Origin: Marinobacter salinexigens
GTDB taxonomy: Bacteria > Pseudomonadota > Gammaproteobacteria > Pseudomonadales > Oleiphilaceae
Reading direction: 5' to 3'
DNA: 64,000 bases
NCBI RefSeq assembly: GCF_008370345.1
Contig: NZ_VTUU01000006.1
Span: 158,829 to 222,828 of the forward strand
The position numbers and the translations under genes are program-made. This document shows positions 1 through 9,869 of this stretch, one piece after another. The stretch's first letter is position 1. Each line of letters starts with the position of its first letter. A model generated the notes under the pieces. The model had not been told where the DNA came from. It was given only the letters and a program-made list of their open reading frames with translations, and ran no database searches.

Positions 1-985
1 TCAACCTGATCCCGGTTTTGGTAAATCTGTCGATATGGTCGGTGGCAATGGAGGCCTTGCCCGACTTCAGAGCCTTGAACAGATCACCGTCCTTCACCAC
101 ACACAGGCGTTGATCCCAGGGATTGTAGTCCGGGCTGAAGTGGCGCATATCCACTTTGCCGTCCAACTGGTGCTTGATCACTCTCAACAACAGGCGGCGC
201 ATGGCCTTCGGGCTCCGGCGCGAACGCTCGTACAGCAACCGTGAGATGGAAATGTTGCGGGCACGGGTAAGTTTGTAGGCCAGTTTCTCCGGTAGTACCT
301 TCTGCAGAGCCAGCGTTACCTTGTCGACCGATGGCAGGGGCATCAGGTAGGTAGGTGAACGCTGAAGCATCGTCACATGCCCTGCCTTCTCAGCCATGGT
401 CGGTACCAGCGTTACGGCCGTTGCTCCACTGCCGATAACCACCACTTTCTTGCCACTGTAGTCCAGATCCTCCGGCCAGTGCTGAGGATGCACAACCTGG
501 CCCTGAAACTCACTTTCCCCCGGGAAGTCCGGTTTGTAGCCCTGGTCATAGTTGTAGTAACCGGTGCAGCCAATCATGAAATTAGCAGTGTAGTGTTCGG
601 CCTCACCGGTGGCTTCATTTTGAGCCGTCACTTTCCAGCACCTGTCGACACTGGACCAGTCCGCGCTCTGCACCGCCAGACCGTAGCGGATTTGTTTGTC
701 TACACCGTATTCCCGGGCCGTGTTTGCCACGTATTCCTTGATCGAGGCGCCATCCGCCAGCACTTTACCCCCGGTCCAGGGACGGAAGTTATAGCCAAAG
801 GTAAACATATCCGAATCGGAGCGTATGCCCGGATAGCGGAACAGGTCCCAGGTACCGCCGAGAGACTGTCGGCGCTCCAGAATCGCAAAGCTCTTACCCG
901 GGCATTCTCGGGTCAGGTGGCAACCCACACCGATTCCGGAAACCCCGGCACCGATAATCAGTACATCGAAATGTTGTTGGTTCAT
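1..985 (-). CDS. almA: AlmA-type flavin-binding monooxygenase, 3' end outside window
   Basis: FAD/NADPH-dependent monooxygenase of the Baeyer-Villiger/flavin-containing type. The visible 328 residues begin MNQQHFDVLIIGAGVSG, with the FAD Rossmann motif GAGVSG at about residues 12-17, the BVMO fingerprint FQGQVVHPQHWP at 160-171 and a second dinucleotide motif GSGATA at 185-190. The block GGTWDLFRYPGIRSDSD is what I associate with AlmA, the long-chain n-alkane terminal monooxygenase of Acinetobacter and marine hydrocarbon degraders. The frame is open through base 1 (still reading TDHIDRFTKTG), so the stop and roughly 170 residues lie outside the window. The start is the ATG at 985; no other in-frame start fits better. 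Substrate assignment is by family resemblance only; a cyclic-ketone BVMO is the alternative. Confidence 0.85.
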   Translation of the reverse strand, partial: MNQQHFDVLIIGAGVSGIGVGCHLTRECPGKSFAILERRQSLGGTWDLFRYPGIRSDSDMFTFGYNFRPWTGGKVLADGASIKEYVANTAREYGVDKQIRYGLAVQSADWSSVDRCWKVTAQNEATGEAEHYTANFMIGCTGYYNYDQGYKPDFPGESEFQGQVVHPQHWPEDLDYSGKKVVVIGSGATAVTLVPTMAEKAGHVTMLQRSPTYLMPLPSVDKVTLALQKVLPEKLAYKLTRARNISISRLLYERSRRSPKAMRRLLLRVIKHQLDGKVDMRHFSPDYNPWDQRLCVVKDGDLFKALKSGKASIATDHIDRFTKTGIRL

Positions 986-1159
986 GGCATTGGTCCCACG
1001 TGTATTGTTATGGATAGACCAACGTTAGCTATTTGCCAGAGACGGGGAATTGGCCTGATACCCGGGGATTCTCCGTTCTGTCGGTCAGTTGGTTCGATTG
1101 AGCCACGCTCCGGCGTGTGCGACAGTGACCGGAATCTACCAGTAAGGAGCATCCTGGCC

Positions 1160-2191
1160 ATGAAAACCGTGTTCTCTCCCCTCCATAGTCGTCGTCAGGT
1201 TAAAACCGAGCTGGATGGCGGCCTGCTGATCGAACCCCATGAGAAACCGTCCCGGGCGGAAACGATCCTGGCCCGGGTGAAAGACCAGGCACTCGGGGAC
1301 ATTGTGGAGCCGGAGGAATTCGGGCTGGAGCCAGTTAAGCGTGTCCACACCGATGACTACGTGAGCTTCCTGGAAACCTGCTGGCAAGACTGGGTCGCCG
1401 AAGGCAAACCCGGCGAAGCGATTCCCGCCGTGTGGGCAGGCCGGGGTATGCGCCACCGGATTCCAAAAGATATTGATGGTCGTCTTGGCTACTACAGCTT
1501 TGCTGCAGAAACGTCGATTTCAGACGGAACCTGGGAAGCAGCACGGGCATCAGCCAATGTCGCCCTGACCGCGCAAAAGCTTGTCACCAGTGGTGAGCGG
1601 GCTGCATTCGCCCTGTGCCGGCCTCCCGGGCATCATGCCCATGCTGACCTCTTCGGAGGCTACTGTTTCTTCAACAACGCCGCCATCACAGCCCAGGCGT
1701 TCCGTGACCAGGGCTGCGAGAAAGTCGCCGTCCTCGACGTGGATTTCCATCACGGCAATGGCACCCAGGCCATTTTCTATGACCGCAGCGATGTTCTGAC
1801 CATCAGCCTCCACGGCGACCCGGATCTGGTATTCCCCCACTTCCTGGGATTCGAGGATGAAACCGGCGAAGGTCAAGGAGAGGGCTTCAACCTCAATATC
1901 GTGTACCCGCCGAAAACCCCCTACAGCGTCTGGAGTGAAGGTCTGGAACGGGCTTGCCAGCGCATTGCAGAGTTCAAACCCGATGCTCTCGTCGTTGCCC
2001 TCGGGGTCGACACTTTCGAAGACGACCCGATTTCCTTCTTCAAACTCAAGTCCGAGGACTATCTGTCGCTAGGCAAACGCCTGGAACAACTTGGACTGCC
2101 CACCGTGTTCACCATGGAAGGCGGCTACGACGTGGACGCGATTGGCGTCAATGCAGTGAATGTGATGCAGGGATTTGAGGGCAAAGCCTGA
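1160..2191 (+). CDS. Histone deacetylase family / acetylpolyamine amidohydrolase-like protein
   Basis: Zinc-dependent deacetylase of the arginase/HDAC fold, 343 residues, which bacteria use on acetylated polyamines or small acetylated molecules. The metal and catalytic signature is visible: the His pair in PPGHHAHAD (about residues 158-159), GGYCFFNN, then DVDFHHGNGTQ (193-203) with the metal-binding Asp and His, and the C-terminal GGYD loop. The start is ATG 1160, preceded by AAGGAG about 11 bases upstream; the frame stays open far upstream, but that part is antisense to the flavoprotein monooxygenase and does not look like protein. It is divergent from the monooxygenase and followed after 95 bases by the transglutaminase-like gene. 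Substrate not determinable here. Confidence 0.9.
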   Translation: MKTVFSPLHSRRQVKTELDGGLLIEPHEKPSRAETILARVKDQALGDIVEPEEFGLEPVKRVHTDDYVSFLETCWQDWVAEGKPGEAIPAVWAGRGMRHRIPKDIDGRLGYYSFAAETSISDGTWEAARASANVALTAQKLVTSGERAAFALCRPPGHHAHADLFGGYCFFNNAAITAQAFRDQGCEKVAVLDVDFHHGNGTQAIFYDRSDVLTISLHGDPDLVFPHFLGFEDETGEGQGEGFNLNIVYPPKTPYSVWSEGLERACQRIAEFKPDALVVALGVDTFEDDPISFFKLKSEDYLSLGKRLEQLGLPTVFTMEGGYDVDAIGVNAVNVMQGFEGKA

Positions 2192-2286
2192 GCGATTCGG
2201 ACAATCGCGGTGAACTGTCCGGCCATTGCTAGTAGGTTGCTAATTGGCGACTATCGATTCAACAATGTCAAAACCGGATACGAGAC

Positions 2287-2955
2287 ATGGAACACTACCT
2301 GCGACCCACGGCTTTTTTCGACTACGACAATCCGGCCGTCACCGCCTGGATCGACCAGCAACTGACAGGCGTGAACGAAGACCCGATGGCGCAGATCCAG
2401 GCGCTCTATCTCGCAGTGCGTGACAGCATCACGTACAACCCCTATGTGTTCCAGACCGACCCCCGCACACTCTCTGCGAGTTTTGCTCTGGAATGCGGTG
2501 AAACCTACTGCATTCCCAAAGCCGTATTGCTGGGCGCAGCCGCGCGTTACCTGGGCATTCCCAGCCGTCTGGGGCTTGCAGATGTGCGTAACCACCTTTC
2601 AAGCCCGAAGCTGATTGAATGGCTGCAGTCGGACATCTTCCGCATGCACGGATTTATCGAACTGTATCTGAACGGGCAATGGGTCAAGGCTACGCCAGCG
2701 TTCAATCGCCAGCTCTGTGAAATGATGAACGTGGAGCCCCTGGCGTTCGATGGCGTGAATGACTCTGTTTTCCAGGAATTCACCGAAGACGGCAAAGCCC
2801 ACATGGAATACATCAACGACCACGGTGTGTTTGATGACGTGCCGCACGACTTTATCGTGGAAGGGGTGCGTTCCGCGTACAGCCATTTATTCAACGACCT
2901 TGAAGTGGTCGACGAGCATCACGGAAGCCTCGAACAGGACATGGGCCGCCACTAA
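2287..2955 (+). CDS. Transglutaminase-like (cysteine protease fold) protein
   Basis: A 222-residue protein of the bacterial transglutaminase-like superfamily, likely a cytoplasmic peptidase or amidase. The nucleophile lies in GETYCIPKAVLL (Cys about 75) and the histidine in MHGFIELYLNGQW (His about 121). The usual third residue, an Asp, is not obvious: the corresponding stretch reads KATPAFN. There is no signal peptide. It lies downstream of the deacetylase-like gene in the same orientation and ends at a strong bidirectional hairpin shared with ahpF. No specific function is recognised. Confidence 0.8.
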   Translation: MEHYLRPTAFFDYDNPAVTAWIDQQLTGVNEDPMAQIQALYLAVRDSITYNPYVFQTDPRTLSASFALECGETYCIPKAVLLGAAARYLGIPSRLGLADVRNHLSSPKLIEWLQSDIFRMHGFIELYLNGQWVKATPAFNRQLCEMMNVEPLAFDGVNDSVFQEFTEDGKAHMEYINDHGVFDDVPHDFIVEGVRSAYSHLFNDLEVVDEHHGSLEQDMGRH

Positions 2956-2972
2956 CGCGTTAAATACAAAAA

Positions 2973-3006
2973 AAACCGGTGACCCGCATCCTGCGGGCAC
3001 CGGTTT
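2973..3006. terminator. Bidirectional intrinsic terminator between convergent genes
   Basis: Perfect inverted repeat AAACCGGTG-(A)-CCCGC, loop ATCCT, GCGGG-CACCGGTTT, preceded by an A-run and ending in T's, so it can terminate the transglutaminase-like gene on the plus strand and ahpF on the minus strand. Confidence 0.85.
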
Positions 3007-3039
3007 GGGGATCAGCCTGGCTATCCTGGCTGTATGCGC

Positions 3040-4605
3040 TTACTCCGCAGAGTTACGGATCAGGAAGTCAAAAGCACTCAACGCTGCTTTGGAGCCTTCA
3101 CCCATGGAAATCACAATCTGCTTGTAAGGTACGGTGGTCGCATCACCCGCCGCGAACACACCCGGTATGGACGTTTCGTTGCGGTCGTTAACAATGATTT
3201 CACCGTGCTGGCTCAGTTCAATATCGCCTTTCAGCCATTCCGTGTTCGGCACCAGTCCGATCTGGACAAACACGCCTTCCAGCTCAACGTGATGTGCTTC
3301 TCCACTATTGCGATCGGTGTAGGACAGACCATTCACCTTGCCGTTCTCACCGGTAATTTCGGTGGTCTGGCCGGAAGTGATAATGTCCACATTCGGCAGA
3401 CTGCGCAGTTTCTTCTGCAGCACTTCATCCGCACGCATCTCGGCACCAAATTCGACCAGAGTTACGTGGCCGACAATACCGGCCAGATCAATCGCTGCTT
3501 CCACACCGGAGTTACCACCACCGATCACCGCTACGCGCTTACCTTTGAACAGCGGGCCATCGCAGTGCGGGCAATACGCCACGCCCTTGTTGCGGTATTC
3601 ATCCTCACCCGGAACTCCCAACTGACGCCAGCGGGCACCGGTGGACAGAATCACGGTACGGGACTTCAGTGAAGCACCATTGGCAAGGCGCACTTCGTGC
3701 AAACCGCCGGGCTGGGCTGCCGGGATCAGCTTCTCGGCACGCTGCATGTTCATGATATCCACGTCGTACTCATTGACGTGTTGTTCCATAGCCGCGACCA
3801 GCTTCGGGCCTTCTGTGTAAGGCACGGAAATCAGGTTCTCGATGCCCATGGTGTCGCTGACCTGGCCACCAAAGCGCTCAGCCGCGATGCCGGTTGCAAT
3901 CCCCTTCCGGGCCGCATAGATGGACGCCGCAGAACCAGCCGGGCCACCACCGATGACCAATACCTCGAAAGCGTCCTTCTGGTTGATCTTCTCGGCCTCT
4001 TTCTCATCAGACTTGCTGTCCAGCTTGGCCACAATCTCTTCAAGCGTCATACGGCCCTGGCCCCAGGACTCACCATTCAGGTAAACACTCGGTACCGCCA
4101 TGACTTCACGCTTCTCGACTTCGTCCTGGAACAGGGCACCGTCGATGGAGGTGTTCTTGATCTTCGGGTTAAGCACGCTCATCAGGTTCAAAGCCTGAAC
4201 CACATCCGGGCAGTTCTGACAGGACAGGGAGAAATACGTCTCGAACTCATATTCACCGTCCAGATCCTTGATCTGTTCGATCAGATCCTGGGACTCCTTG
4301 GACGGATGACCACCCACCTGCAGCAGGGCCAGTACCAGCGAGGTGAACTCGTGGCCCATGGGGATACCGGCGAAACGGACACCGATGTCAGTACCCACGC
4401 GGTTGATGGCAAAAGAAGGACGACGAACGTCAGCCGATTCTTCGGTGCGAAGACTGATCTTCTCAGACATCGGCTCCAGTTCTTCCAGAAGTTCCTTCAG
4501 TTCCTGAGACTTCGGGCTGTCGTCATAAGCGGCAACCAGTTCAATCGGCTGCTGCAGCTTGTCCATGTAGGCAGTCAGTTGTTGCTTGATGTTTGCGTCC
4601 AGCAT
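3040..4605 (-). CDS. ahpF: Alkyl hydroperoxide reductase subunit F (NADH:peroxiredoxin reductase)
   Basis: Flavoprotein that passes electrons from NADH through FAD and two Cys pairs to AhpC. At 521 residues it has the same length as the E. coli protein. Two N-terminal thioredoxin-like folds carry CQNC (Cys129, Cys132). The thioredoxin-reductase-like half has the FAD motif GGGPAGSAA (about 219-227), the redox pair CPHC (Cys345, Cys348), the NADH motif [10 protein letters not shown] and the C-terminal [15 protein letters not shown]. Start is ATG 4605. It stands alone, separated from ahpC by 4.6 kb, with an OxyR-like site about 115 bases upstream. Confidence 0.97.
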   Translation of the reverse strand: MLDANIKQQLTAYMDKLQQPIELVAAYDDSPKSQELKELLEELEPMSEKISLRTEESADVRRPSFAINRVGTDIGVRFAGIPMGHEFTSLVLALLQVGGHPSKESQDLIEQIKDLDGEYEFETYFSLSCQNCPDVVQALNLMSVLNPKIKNTSIDGALFQDEVEKREVMAVPSVYLNGESWGQGRMTLEEIVAKLDSKSDEKEAEKINQKDAFEVLVIGGGPAGSAASIYAARKGIATGIAAERFGGQVSDTMGIENLISVPYTEGPKLVAAMEQHVNEYDVDIMNMQRAEKLIPAAQPGGLHEVRLANGASLKSRTVILSTGARWRQLGVPGEDEYRNKGVAYCPHCDGPLFKGKRVAVIGGGNSGVEAAIDLAGIVGHVTLVEFGAEMRADEVLQKKLRSLPNVDIITSGQTTEITGENGKVNGLSYTDRNSGEAHHVELEGVFVQIGLVPNTEWLKGDIELSQHGEIIVNDRNETSIPGVFAAGDATTVPYKQIVISMGEGSKAALSAFDFLIRNSAE

Positions 4606-4919
4606 CGGCGTTTCCTCTTGGAATCTCTGAAGTTCTGAGTTCAGAACGTGATTAACTGTTGATGGGAGTAAGATACGGGTCGGCTAGCCTGCTCTCAAAT
4701 TAATTGACCTAAAACGTTTGATAGGCCATTGCTATATAATCGTCTGAGATTCCCCGTTCATCCTCGTGAGCTAACCCATCGAATGGGGCGCTAATAGCCC
4801 TAATAAGGCTCAAACTAGGACAAATAGCGTATTTTGGAGTCGATCAGGCTTAACTATGATGACAGTAAGAACCCTGTCGCAAATGTTGCATTGACTCCGG
4901 ACAACCGGAAAGGCAAACC
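4606..4919. other. Divergent intergenic region, ahpF / DUF3581
   Basis: 314 bases without a gene. It must hold both divergent promoters. The only clear element is the OxyR-like core at 4721-4735, in an AT-rich stretch. The rest shows several short TAATAG/CTAATA repeats but no convincing hairpin or small ORF. Confidence 0.7.
4721..4735 (-). promoter_or_regulatory. OxyR-like operator core for ahpF
   Basis: ATAGGCCATTGCTAT fits the ATAG-N7-CTAT half of the OxyR consensus exactly at the four-base ends. The outer ATAG/CTAT quartets of a full tetramer site are not recognisable. A near-identical core sits in front of ahpC, which supports a shared regulator. Confidence 0.6.
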
Positions 4920-5651
4920 ATGTTTCTAGAACGTTTTCACGCCGTCGAGAATGACCACATCCAGATCACGGCTGCTCAGGCCAGCCGATTCGCCAAGGAA
5001 ATCGCCGGTGATTTCAACCCGATACACGATCCCGACGCCCGGCGCTTCTGTGTACCCGGAGACTTGCTGTTTGCCCTGGTTCTGTCCCACTTCGGGCTAT
5101 CGGAGAAAATGACATTCCGGTTCAAAAACCTGGTGGGTAATGGTGTATCCCTGCAATTCCGTGAGAACGACGCGGGCAACATTGACGTCTGCGACGACGC
5201 GGGCAAGATCTACCTCGAAGTCTCCCGCGAAGGCACCTCCACCCGGGACGATAAAATCATTGAAGACTTTATCCGCTGTTACGTTGCAGCCTCGGGCAAA
5301 AATTTCCCGCACACCCTGCAACCGCTGATGGAATCCCGGGATGTGATGTTCAATCCGGACAGGCCCATGGTGATGTATGAGAGCATGAGTCTGGCCCTGA
5401 ACAGCCTGGAGATCCCCTCACCGGAACTGGAACTGGATAACGCCGAACTGGAAGCCGCTGGCAAGCGGGGTAATGTCACCCTGGATTATCACCTCACATC
5501 CGGAGACGCCAGTTGCGGCGAAGTTACCAAAAGCCTGGTGCTCGGCGGGCTCCGTCCCTATAGCCAGGAAGCAATGGATAGCGTTCTGGAAGAGTTCTAC
5601 CGCCTGAAGGCCCGGGGCGTTGACTACGGCAGCGAAGCAGCCAACTCCTGA
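4920..5651 (+). CDS. DUF3581 family protein with hotdog-like N-terminus
   Basis: 243 residues, no signal peptide or membrane segment. The stretch FAKEIAGDFNPIHDPDARR (about residues 25-43) resembles the substrate loop of MaoC/hotdog-fold hydratases, where Asp and His are catalytic, and is followed by VPGDLLFALVLSHFG. I recognise it as the gammaproteobacterial DUF3581 type, without established function. It is divergent from ahpF and 73 bases upstream of a P-type ATPase. ATG 4920 follows a CCGGAAAGG purine-rich stretch. A hydratase or thioesterase role would be an inference from the motif only. Confidence 0.7.
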   Translation: MFLERFHAVENDHIQITAAQASRFAKEIAGDFNPIHDPDARRFCVPGDLLFALVLSHFGLSEKMTFRFKNLVGNGVSLQFRENDAGNIDVCDDAGKIYLEVSREGTSTRDDKIIEDFIRCYVAASGKNFPHTLQPLMESRDVMFNPDRPMVMYESMSLALNSLEIPSPELELDNAELEAAGKRGNVTLDYHLTSGDASCGEVTKSLVLGGLRPYSQEAMDSVLEEFYRLKARGVDYGSEAANS

Positions 5652-5724
5652 TCAGGATCATCCGGCCGGTTGTTTATTCGGTCTAAACTGTCCTCTGTGA
5701 ATTCCACCTTAAGGACAGCAGCGC

Positions 5725-8562
5725 ATGGCAGGAAACCGTTTGAAGGGCGAACCGATGTCCGCATACCGGCTATCGCCCGCTGCTGTTATTGAAGCTCTGG
5801 GAAGCAACGCATCTTCTGGGTTGAGCGAAAATGAGGCCCGCGCCCGCCTTGAGCGGGATGGGCCGAATGCACTAACGGCAGCCAGACCCATTTCCCCCTG
5901 GCGCAAGTTGTTCGCTCAGTTCCGCGAACCTTTGGTTGCGCTGCTGCTGGTCGCAGCCGTCATCTCCTTTTCCCTTTGGCTGCTGGAGCAGGACTCCGAC
6001 CTCCCCTACGAAGCCATCGCCATCCTCGCCATTGTCCTTCTGAACGCTGCAATGGGTTTCGTCCAACAGGCCCGGGCCGAACAGTCGGTGAATGAACTTC
6101 AGCGAATGTCCGCAAGCCAGGCCACCGTCATTCGGGGTGGCGAGCAGATCCGCATCGCGGCAAATGACATCGTGGCTGGCGATATCATTCTTCTGGAGGA
6201 AGGCGACACCGTGCCAGCCGATGGCCGGCTGCTTCAGTCCATCGCCCTGCAGACCGCCGAAGCCGCCCTGACCGGAGAAAGCCTGCCTGAGGCCAAGGAA
6301 CCCGAGACCATAATCGGAGAGGCCCCACTCGGGGACCGACAGAACATGGTATTCAGTGGTACCACCGTTACCTACGGGCGTGGTAAGGCGGTAGTGACTG
6401 CAACCGGCATGCAAACCCAGATGGGACAGATTGCTGGCATGCTCGAGGAGGCGCCGCCAGAAACCACGCCACTGCAGCAGGAACTTGCCCGTGTTGGTCG
6501 CCTGCTCGGGCTGGTCGTCATTGCCATTGCCGTCATCATTATCGCAACCATCATTGCGGTCGAACACGTTTCCGGGCTGGCCGGGCTGTTTGATGTGCTG
6601 ATCCTCGGGGTCGCACTTGCTGTGGCGGCCGTTCCGGAAGGGTTGCCTGCCATCGTTACCGCCGTCCTGGCGTTAGGCGTTCAGAGAATGGCAAAGCGAA
6701 ATGCGATTGTCCGCCACCTGGCGGCGGTGGAAACGCTGGGTTCTGCCAATGTGATCGCATCGGACAAAACCGGCACACTCACCCGAAATGAAATGACGGT
6801 GCGCGCCGTCGTTACCGCAAGCGGTCGCGTTACCCTCAGCGGCACCGGCTACAACCCCATTGGAGAGATCAAAGCCGACGGCGGCACAGAGACAATCACC
6901 GCCCCCCTGCGCCACGAACTGGAAAGGGCCCTGACAGTCGGGGACCGGGCCACCAATGCCATCCTCCAGGAAGAGGACGGCCAGTGGCGTATCCAGGGCG
7001 ACCCAACGGAAGGAGCACTGATTGTCGCGGCCCGCAAAATCGGCCTCGCGGATGCCACGCTGGACGCCCGCTATGAGAGAGTTGGCGAGGTCCCTTTCTC
7101 GTCTGAACGCAAACTCATGTCCACCCTGCATACCGACAGCGAGCAACGAGCCCACATCCAGGTGTTCACCAAAGGGGCACCCGATGTCCTTCTCAGCCGT
7201 TGTAATCGAGAGCGCATAGGCCAGGAAACCCGCGAGCTGACACCGGAACGCAGAGCTGACATCCTCAGAGCCAACGAAGAACTCGCCGGGGAGGCGCTAC
7301 GCACCCTCGGCGTGGCCGCAAAGCAGGTGCCCGCAGAGAGCTTCGAACCCGACGCCGTGGGTGAGCATCTTGAAACCGACCTTATATTCATCGGGTTGAT
7401 TGGCATGATCGACCCACCCCGGGACGAGGCAAAAGCCGCTGTCTCCGAGGCCCTTGCGGCCGGCATCCGTCCAGTCATGATTACCGGTGATCACCCGGTT
7501 ACGGCTGCGGTGATTGGCAGAGAGCTGGGTATCTGTCGGGATGATCGGGCAATCACCGGTGCCGAACTCGACAAAATGCCAGATGAGCGTTTACGCGAGA
7601 TAGTCCGGCAGATCTCGGTTTATGCCCGCGTTAACCCGGAACACAAGCTGCGGATTGTGCGGGCACTGCAACAGAATCAGGCCATCGTTGCGATGACTGG
7701 TGATGGGGTCAATGACGCCCCCGCCCTTCGCAACGCCGATATCGGGGTTGCCATGGGTATCACCGGCACCGATGTATCCCGAAAGGCGGCCGACATTGTG
7801 CTGGCCGATGACAATTTCGCCTCTATCGTCGCCGCCGTTGAGGAAGGGCGCACCATTTTTGCCAATATCCGGAAATTCCTGCGCTACCTGCTTTCCACCA
7901 ACATGGGCGAAGTTCTGACCATGTTCTTTGGTGTGCTACTGGCGGATGTTATCGGCTTGTCGGCTGGCAGCGGAAGCCTTGCCCTGCCCCTGCTGGCAAC
8001 GCACATTCTGTGGATAAACATGGTCAGTGATGGCGCCCCTGCACTTGCTCTGGGACTGGACCCGAGCATCAACGACACCATGCGGGATGCGCCGAGACCC
8101 AGGGTGGAAGGCGTTATTACCCACCGGATGTGGGTAAATATTGTATTTATCGGAGTGATTGTCGCCGCTGGCACGCTGCTGATACTGGATGCCTCAATGC
8201 CCGGCGGGATCATTGAAGGTCACGGGAGCCTCGCGTATGGACAGACGATGGCCTTTACGACACTGGTACTGTTTTCCCTGTTTGCGGTCTTTGTCTCCCG
8301 CTCTGATGATCAGACTGCATTCCGCGGGTTGTTCACCAACCGCTGGCTCTGGGGCTCCGTCCTGCTGTCCCTGCTGTTACAGGTAGCCGTGGTTTATGTA
8401 CCGTTTCTTCAGAAGGCCTTTTCAACGGTCAGCCTGGAACCGGGGGACTGGATACGCTGCACTCTCGTCGCCAGCTCGGTTCTTTGGCTCAGCGAGCTGG
8501 TCCGCTTCATCGTTCGATGGAAGCACCGCCAACTGGCCACAACCGGCCCCGGAAGCGTATAA
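5725..8562 (+). CDS. P-type cation-transporting ATPase (P2A, Ca2+-ATPase-like)
   Basis: Membrane ion pump of 945 residues. In order: N-terminal cation-ATPase domain (about 10-80), membrane pair, actuator domain with LTGESLP, membrane helix with PEGLPA (the M4 ion-binding signature of SERCA/PMR1-type pumps), phosphorylation motif DKTGTLT with Asp at about residue 347, nucleotide-binding KGAPDVLLSRC, hinge MITGDHPVTA and GDGVNDAPALRNADIGVAMG, then a six-helix C-terminal domain. Ca2+ or Mn2+ is most likely; Na+ is possible. The chosen start ATG 5725 has AAGGA nine bases upstream; ATG 5755 (MSAYRLSP) is an alternative with its own GAAGGG. It lies between peroxide genes, but a link is not proven. 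Confidence 0.92.
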   Translation: MAGNRLKGEPMSAYRLSPAAVIEALGSNASSGLSENEARARLERDGPNALTAARPISPWRKLFAQFREPLVALLLVAAVISFSLWLLEQDSDLPYEAIAILAIVLLNAAMGFVQQARAEQSVNELQRMSASQATVIRGGEQIRIAANDIVAGDIILLEEGDTVPADGRLLQSIALQTAEAALTGESLPEAKEPETIIGEAPLGDRQNMVFSGTTVTYGRGKAVVTATGMQTQMGQIAGMLEEAPPETTPLQQELARVGRLLGLVVIAIAVIIIATIIAVEHVSGLAGLFDVLILGVALAVAAVPEGLPAIVTAVLALGVQRMAKRNAIVRHLAAVETLGSANVIASDKTGTLTRNEMTVRAVVTASGRVTLSGTGYNPIGEIKADGGTETITAPLRHELERALTVGDRATNAILQEEDGQWRIQGDPTEGALIVAARKIGLADATLDARYERVGEVPFSSERKLMSTLHTDSEQRAHIQVFTKGAPDVLLSRCNRERIGQETRELTPERRADILRANEELAGEALRTLGVAAKQVPAESFEPDAVGEHLETDLIFIGLIGMIDPPRDEAKAAVSEALAAGIRPVMITGDHPVTAAVIGRELGICRDDRAITGAELDKMPDERLREIVRQISVYARVNPEHKLRIVRALQQNQAIVAMTGDGVNDAPALRNADIGVAMGITGTDVSRKAADIVLADDNFASIVAAVEEGRTIFANIRKFLRYLLSTNMGEVLTMFFGVLLADVIGLSAGSGSLALPLLATHILWINMVSDGAPALALGLDPSINDTMRDAPRPRVEGVITHRMWVNIVFIGVIVAAGTLLILDASMPGGIIEGHGSLAYGQTMAFTTLVLFSLFAVFVSRSDDQTAFRGLFTNRWLWGSVLLSLLLQVAVVYVPFLQKAFSTVSLEPGDWIRCTLVASSVLWLSELVRFIVRWKHRQLATTGPGSV

Positions 8563-8603
8563 ATATCCCTGAAACCCGCACACAAACAATGGAGCACAGA
8601 CGA

Positions 8604-9080
8604 ATGACCATTCAAGTAGGCGATCACTTGCCTGATGTTGAACTGCAGATCATGGGAGAAAAAGGCCCGGAACTCGTACGCACTGCCGATCTGTTCGGGG
8701 GTAAAAAAGTGGTCCTGTTCGCCGTGCCCGGCGCCTTCACGCCTACCTGCTCCGCCGCCCACCTTCCGGGCTTTGTGGTGCACGTTGATAAAATTCGTGA
8801 CAAAGGCGTGGACAGCATCATCTGCACATCGGTCAACGATGCCTTCGTCATGGATGCCTGGGGAAAATCCCAGAATGCGGACGAAATCATCATGCTGGCC
8901 GATGGCCTTGGTGACTTTGCCAGTGCTCTGGGGCTGACCCAGGACCGGACCGCCAACAAGATGGGCATTCGCAGCCAGCGCTACGCCATGATCATCAACG
9001 ATGGCACCGTGGAGCTTCTGAATATCGACAGCAAAGGACTGGACACCACCAGCGCCGAGACCCTTCTTGCAGCTCTCTGA
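8604..9080 (+). CDS. Peroxiredoxin, Prx5-type
   Basis: Thiol peroxidase of 158 residues that reduces H2O2 and organic peroxides. The peroxidatic cysteine is in the family signature PGAFTPTCS (Cys about 49), followed by HLPGFV; a second Cys lies at about 73 (IICTSV). Typical Prx5 length, no glutaredoxin domain, cytoplasmic. The start ATG 8604 (MTIQVGDHLP) matches the family N-terminus; the open frame upstream overlaps the ATPase 3' end and is not used. It is 41 bases after the ATPase and ends at a strong terminator facing ahpC. Confidence 0.92.
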   Translation: MTIQVGDHLPDVELQIMGEKGPELVRTADLFGGKKVVLFAVPGAFTPTCSAAHLPGFVVHVDKIRDKGVDSIICTSVNDAFVMDAWGKSQNADEIIMLADGLGDFASALGLTQDRTANKMGIRSQRYAMIINDGTVELLNIDSKGLDTTSAETLLAAL

Positions 9081-9108
9081 TAGCTGCTGATGTCCCGCAG
9101 CCCAAAAC

Positions 9109-9141
9109 ACAAAAACCCCGGCGTAATGCCGGGGTTTTTGT
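9109..9141. terminator. Bidirectional intrinsic terminator
   Basis: Perfect 14-bp stem ACAAAAACCCCGGC / GCCGGGGTTTTTGT with loop GTAAT, A-run on one side and T-run on the other, between the convergent peroxiredoxin and ahpC genes. Confidence 0.92.
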
Positions 9142-9199
9142 TGTGAGAGAAGCCTGCACCGCAGACCTCGCTCTGATCGTTTTTTCCCGTAGGAAAAAC

Positions 9200-9763
9200 T
9201 TAGATCTTGCCAACCAGGTCCAGAGACGGAGCCAGAGTAGCTTCACCTTCTTTCCACTTGGCCGGGCAAACTTCGCCAGGATTGTTGCGAACGTACTGAG
9301 CAGCTTTAACCTTGCGCAGCAGGTCGTCTGCGTCACGGCCGATGCCTTCAGCAGTGATTTCAACAGCCTGGATAACACCATCCGGATCGATCAGGAAGGT
9401 AGCGCGATCTGCCAGGCCCTGGCCTTCACGCATAACACCGAAGTTGTTGGTGATGGTGCCAGTCTGGTCGCCTACCATGTAGTAGTTGATCTTGGCGATG
9501 GTGTCGGAAGCGTCGTGCCATGCTTTGTGGGTGAAGTGAGTGTCGGTGGACACGGAGAACACTTCAACGCCCAGCTTCTGCAGCTCTTCGTACTTGTCTG
9601 CAACGTCGCCCAGCTCGGTCGGGCATACGAAGGTGAAGTCGGCCGGGTAGAAGAAGAATACCGCCCACTTGCCTTTAACATTGGCTTCAGAAATTTCAAC
9701 GAACTCGCCCTGTTTGAAAGCGGTTGCGTTAAACGGCTTGATCTCGCTGTTTACGATACCCAT
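9200..9763 (-). CDS. ahpC: Alkyl hydroperoxide reductase subunit C (2-Cys peroxiredoxin)
   Basis: Typical 2-Cys peroxiredoxin that detoxifies H2O2, alkyl peroxides and peroxynitrite and is recycled by AhpF. 187 residues, the E. coli length, with peroxidatic Cys47 in [12 protein letters not shown] and resolving Cys166 in [11 protein letters not shown]. The start is ATG 9763 ([11 protein letters not shown]), preceded by AAGGAGT eight bases upstream; the frame is open further upstream but that part overlaps the promoter. The OxyR-like core at 9870-9884 lies about 105 bases upstream. Confidence 0.97.
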   Translation of the reverse strand: MGIVNSEIKPFNATAFKQGEFVEISEANVKGKWAVFFFYPADFTFVCPTELGDVADKYEELQKLGVEVFSVSTDTHFTHKAWHDASDTIAKINYYMVGDQTGTITNNFGVMREGQGLADRATFLIDPDGVIQAVEITAEGIGRDADDLLRKVKAAQYVRNNPGEVCPAKWKEGEATLAPSLDLVGKI

Positions 9764-9869
9764 TGTGGATAACTCCTTAATTTCGTGAGTGTAGGAATCT
9801 GATGAATTAACGACGCCCAAGATACTGAGTTTCTGCGCCTGGTTAAAATTGATAATTCCCAACCGTAAG

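Noticed and set aside
377..1159. Long in-frame extension upstream of the deacetylase gene
   Set aside because: It lies antisense to the AlmA-like gene and lacks protein-like composition; AAGGAG and the family N-terminus fit ATG 1160.
3034..4638. Long open frames antisense to ahpF
   Set aside because: Shadows of a high-GC coding region; no ribosome-binding site or recognisable protein, whereas ahpF matches end to end.
5646..5657. Palindrome TCCTGATCAGGA between DUF3581 and the ATPase
   Set aside because: Short, overlaps the stop codon, no T-run and no second copy; no evidence for a function.
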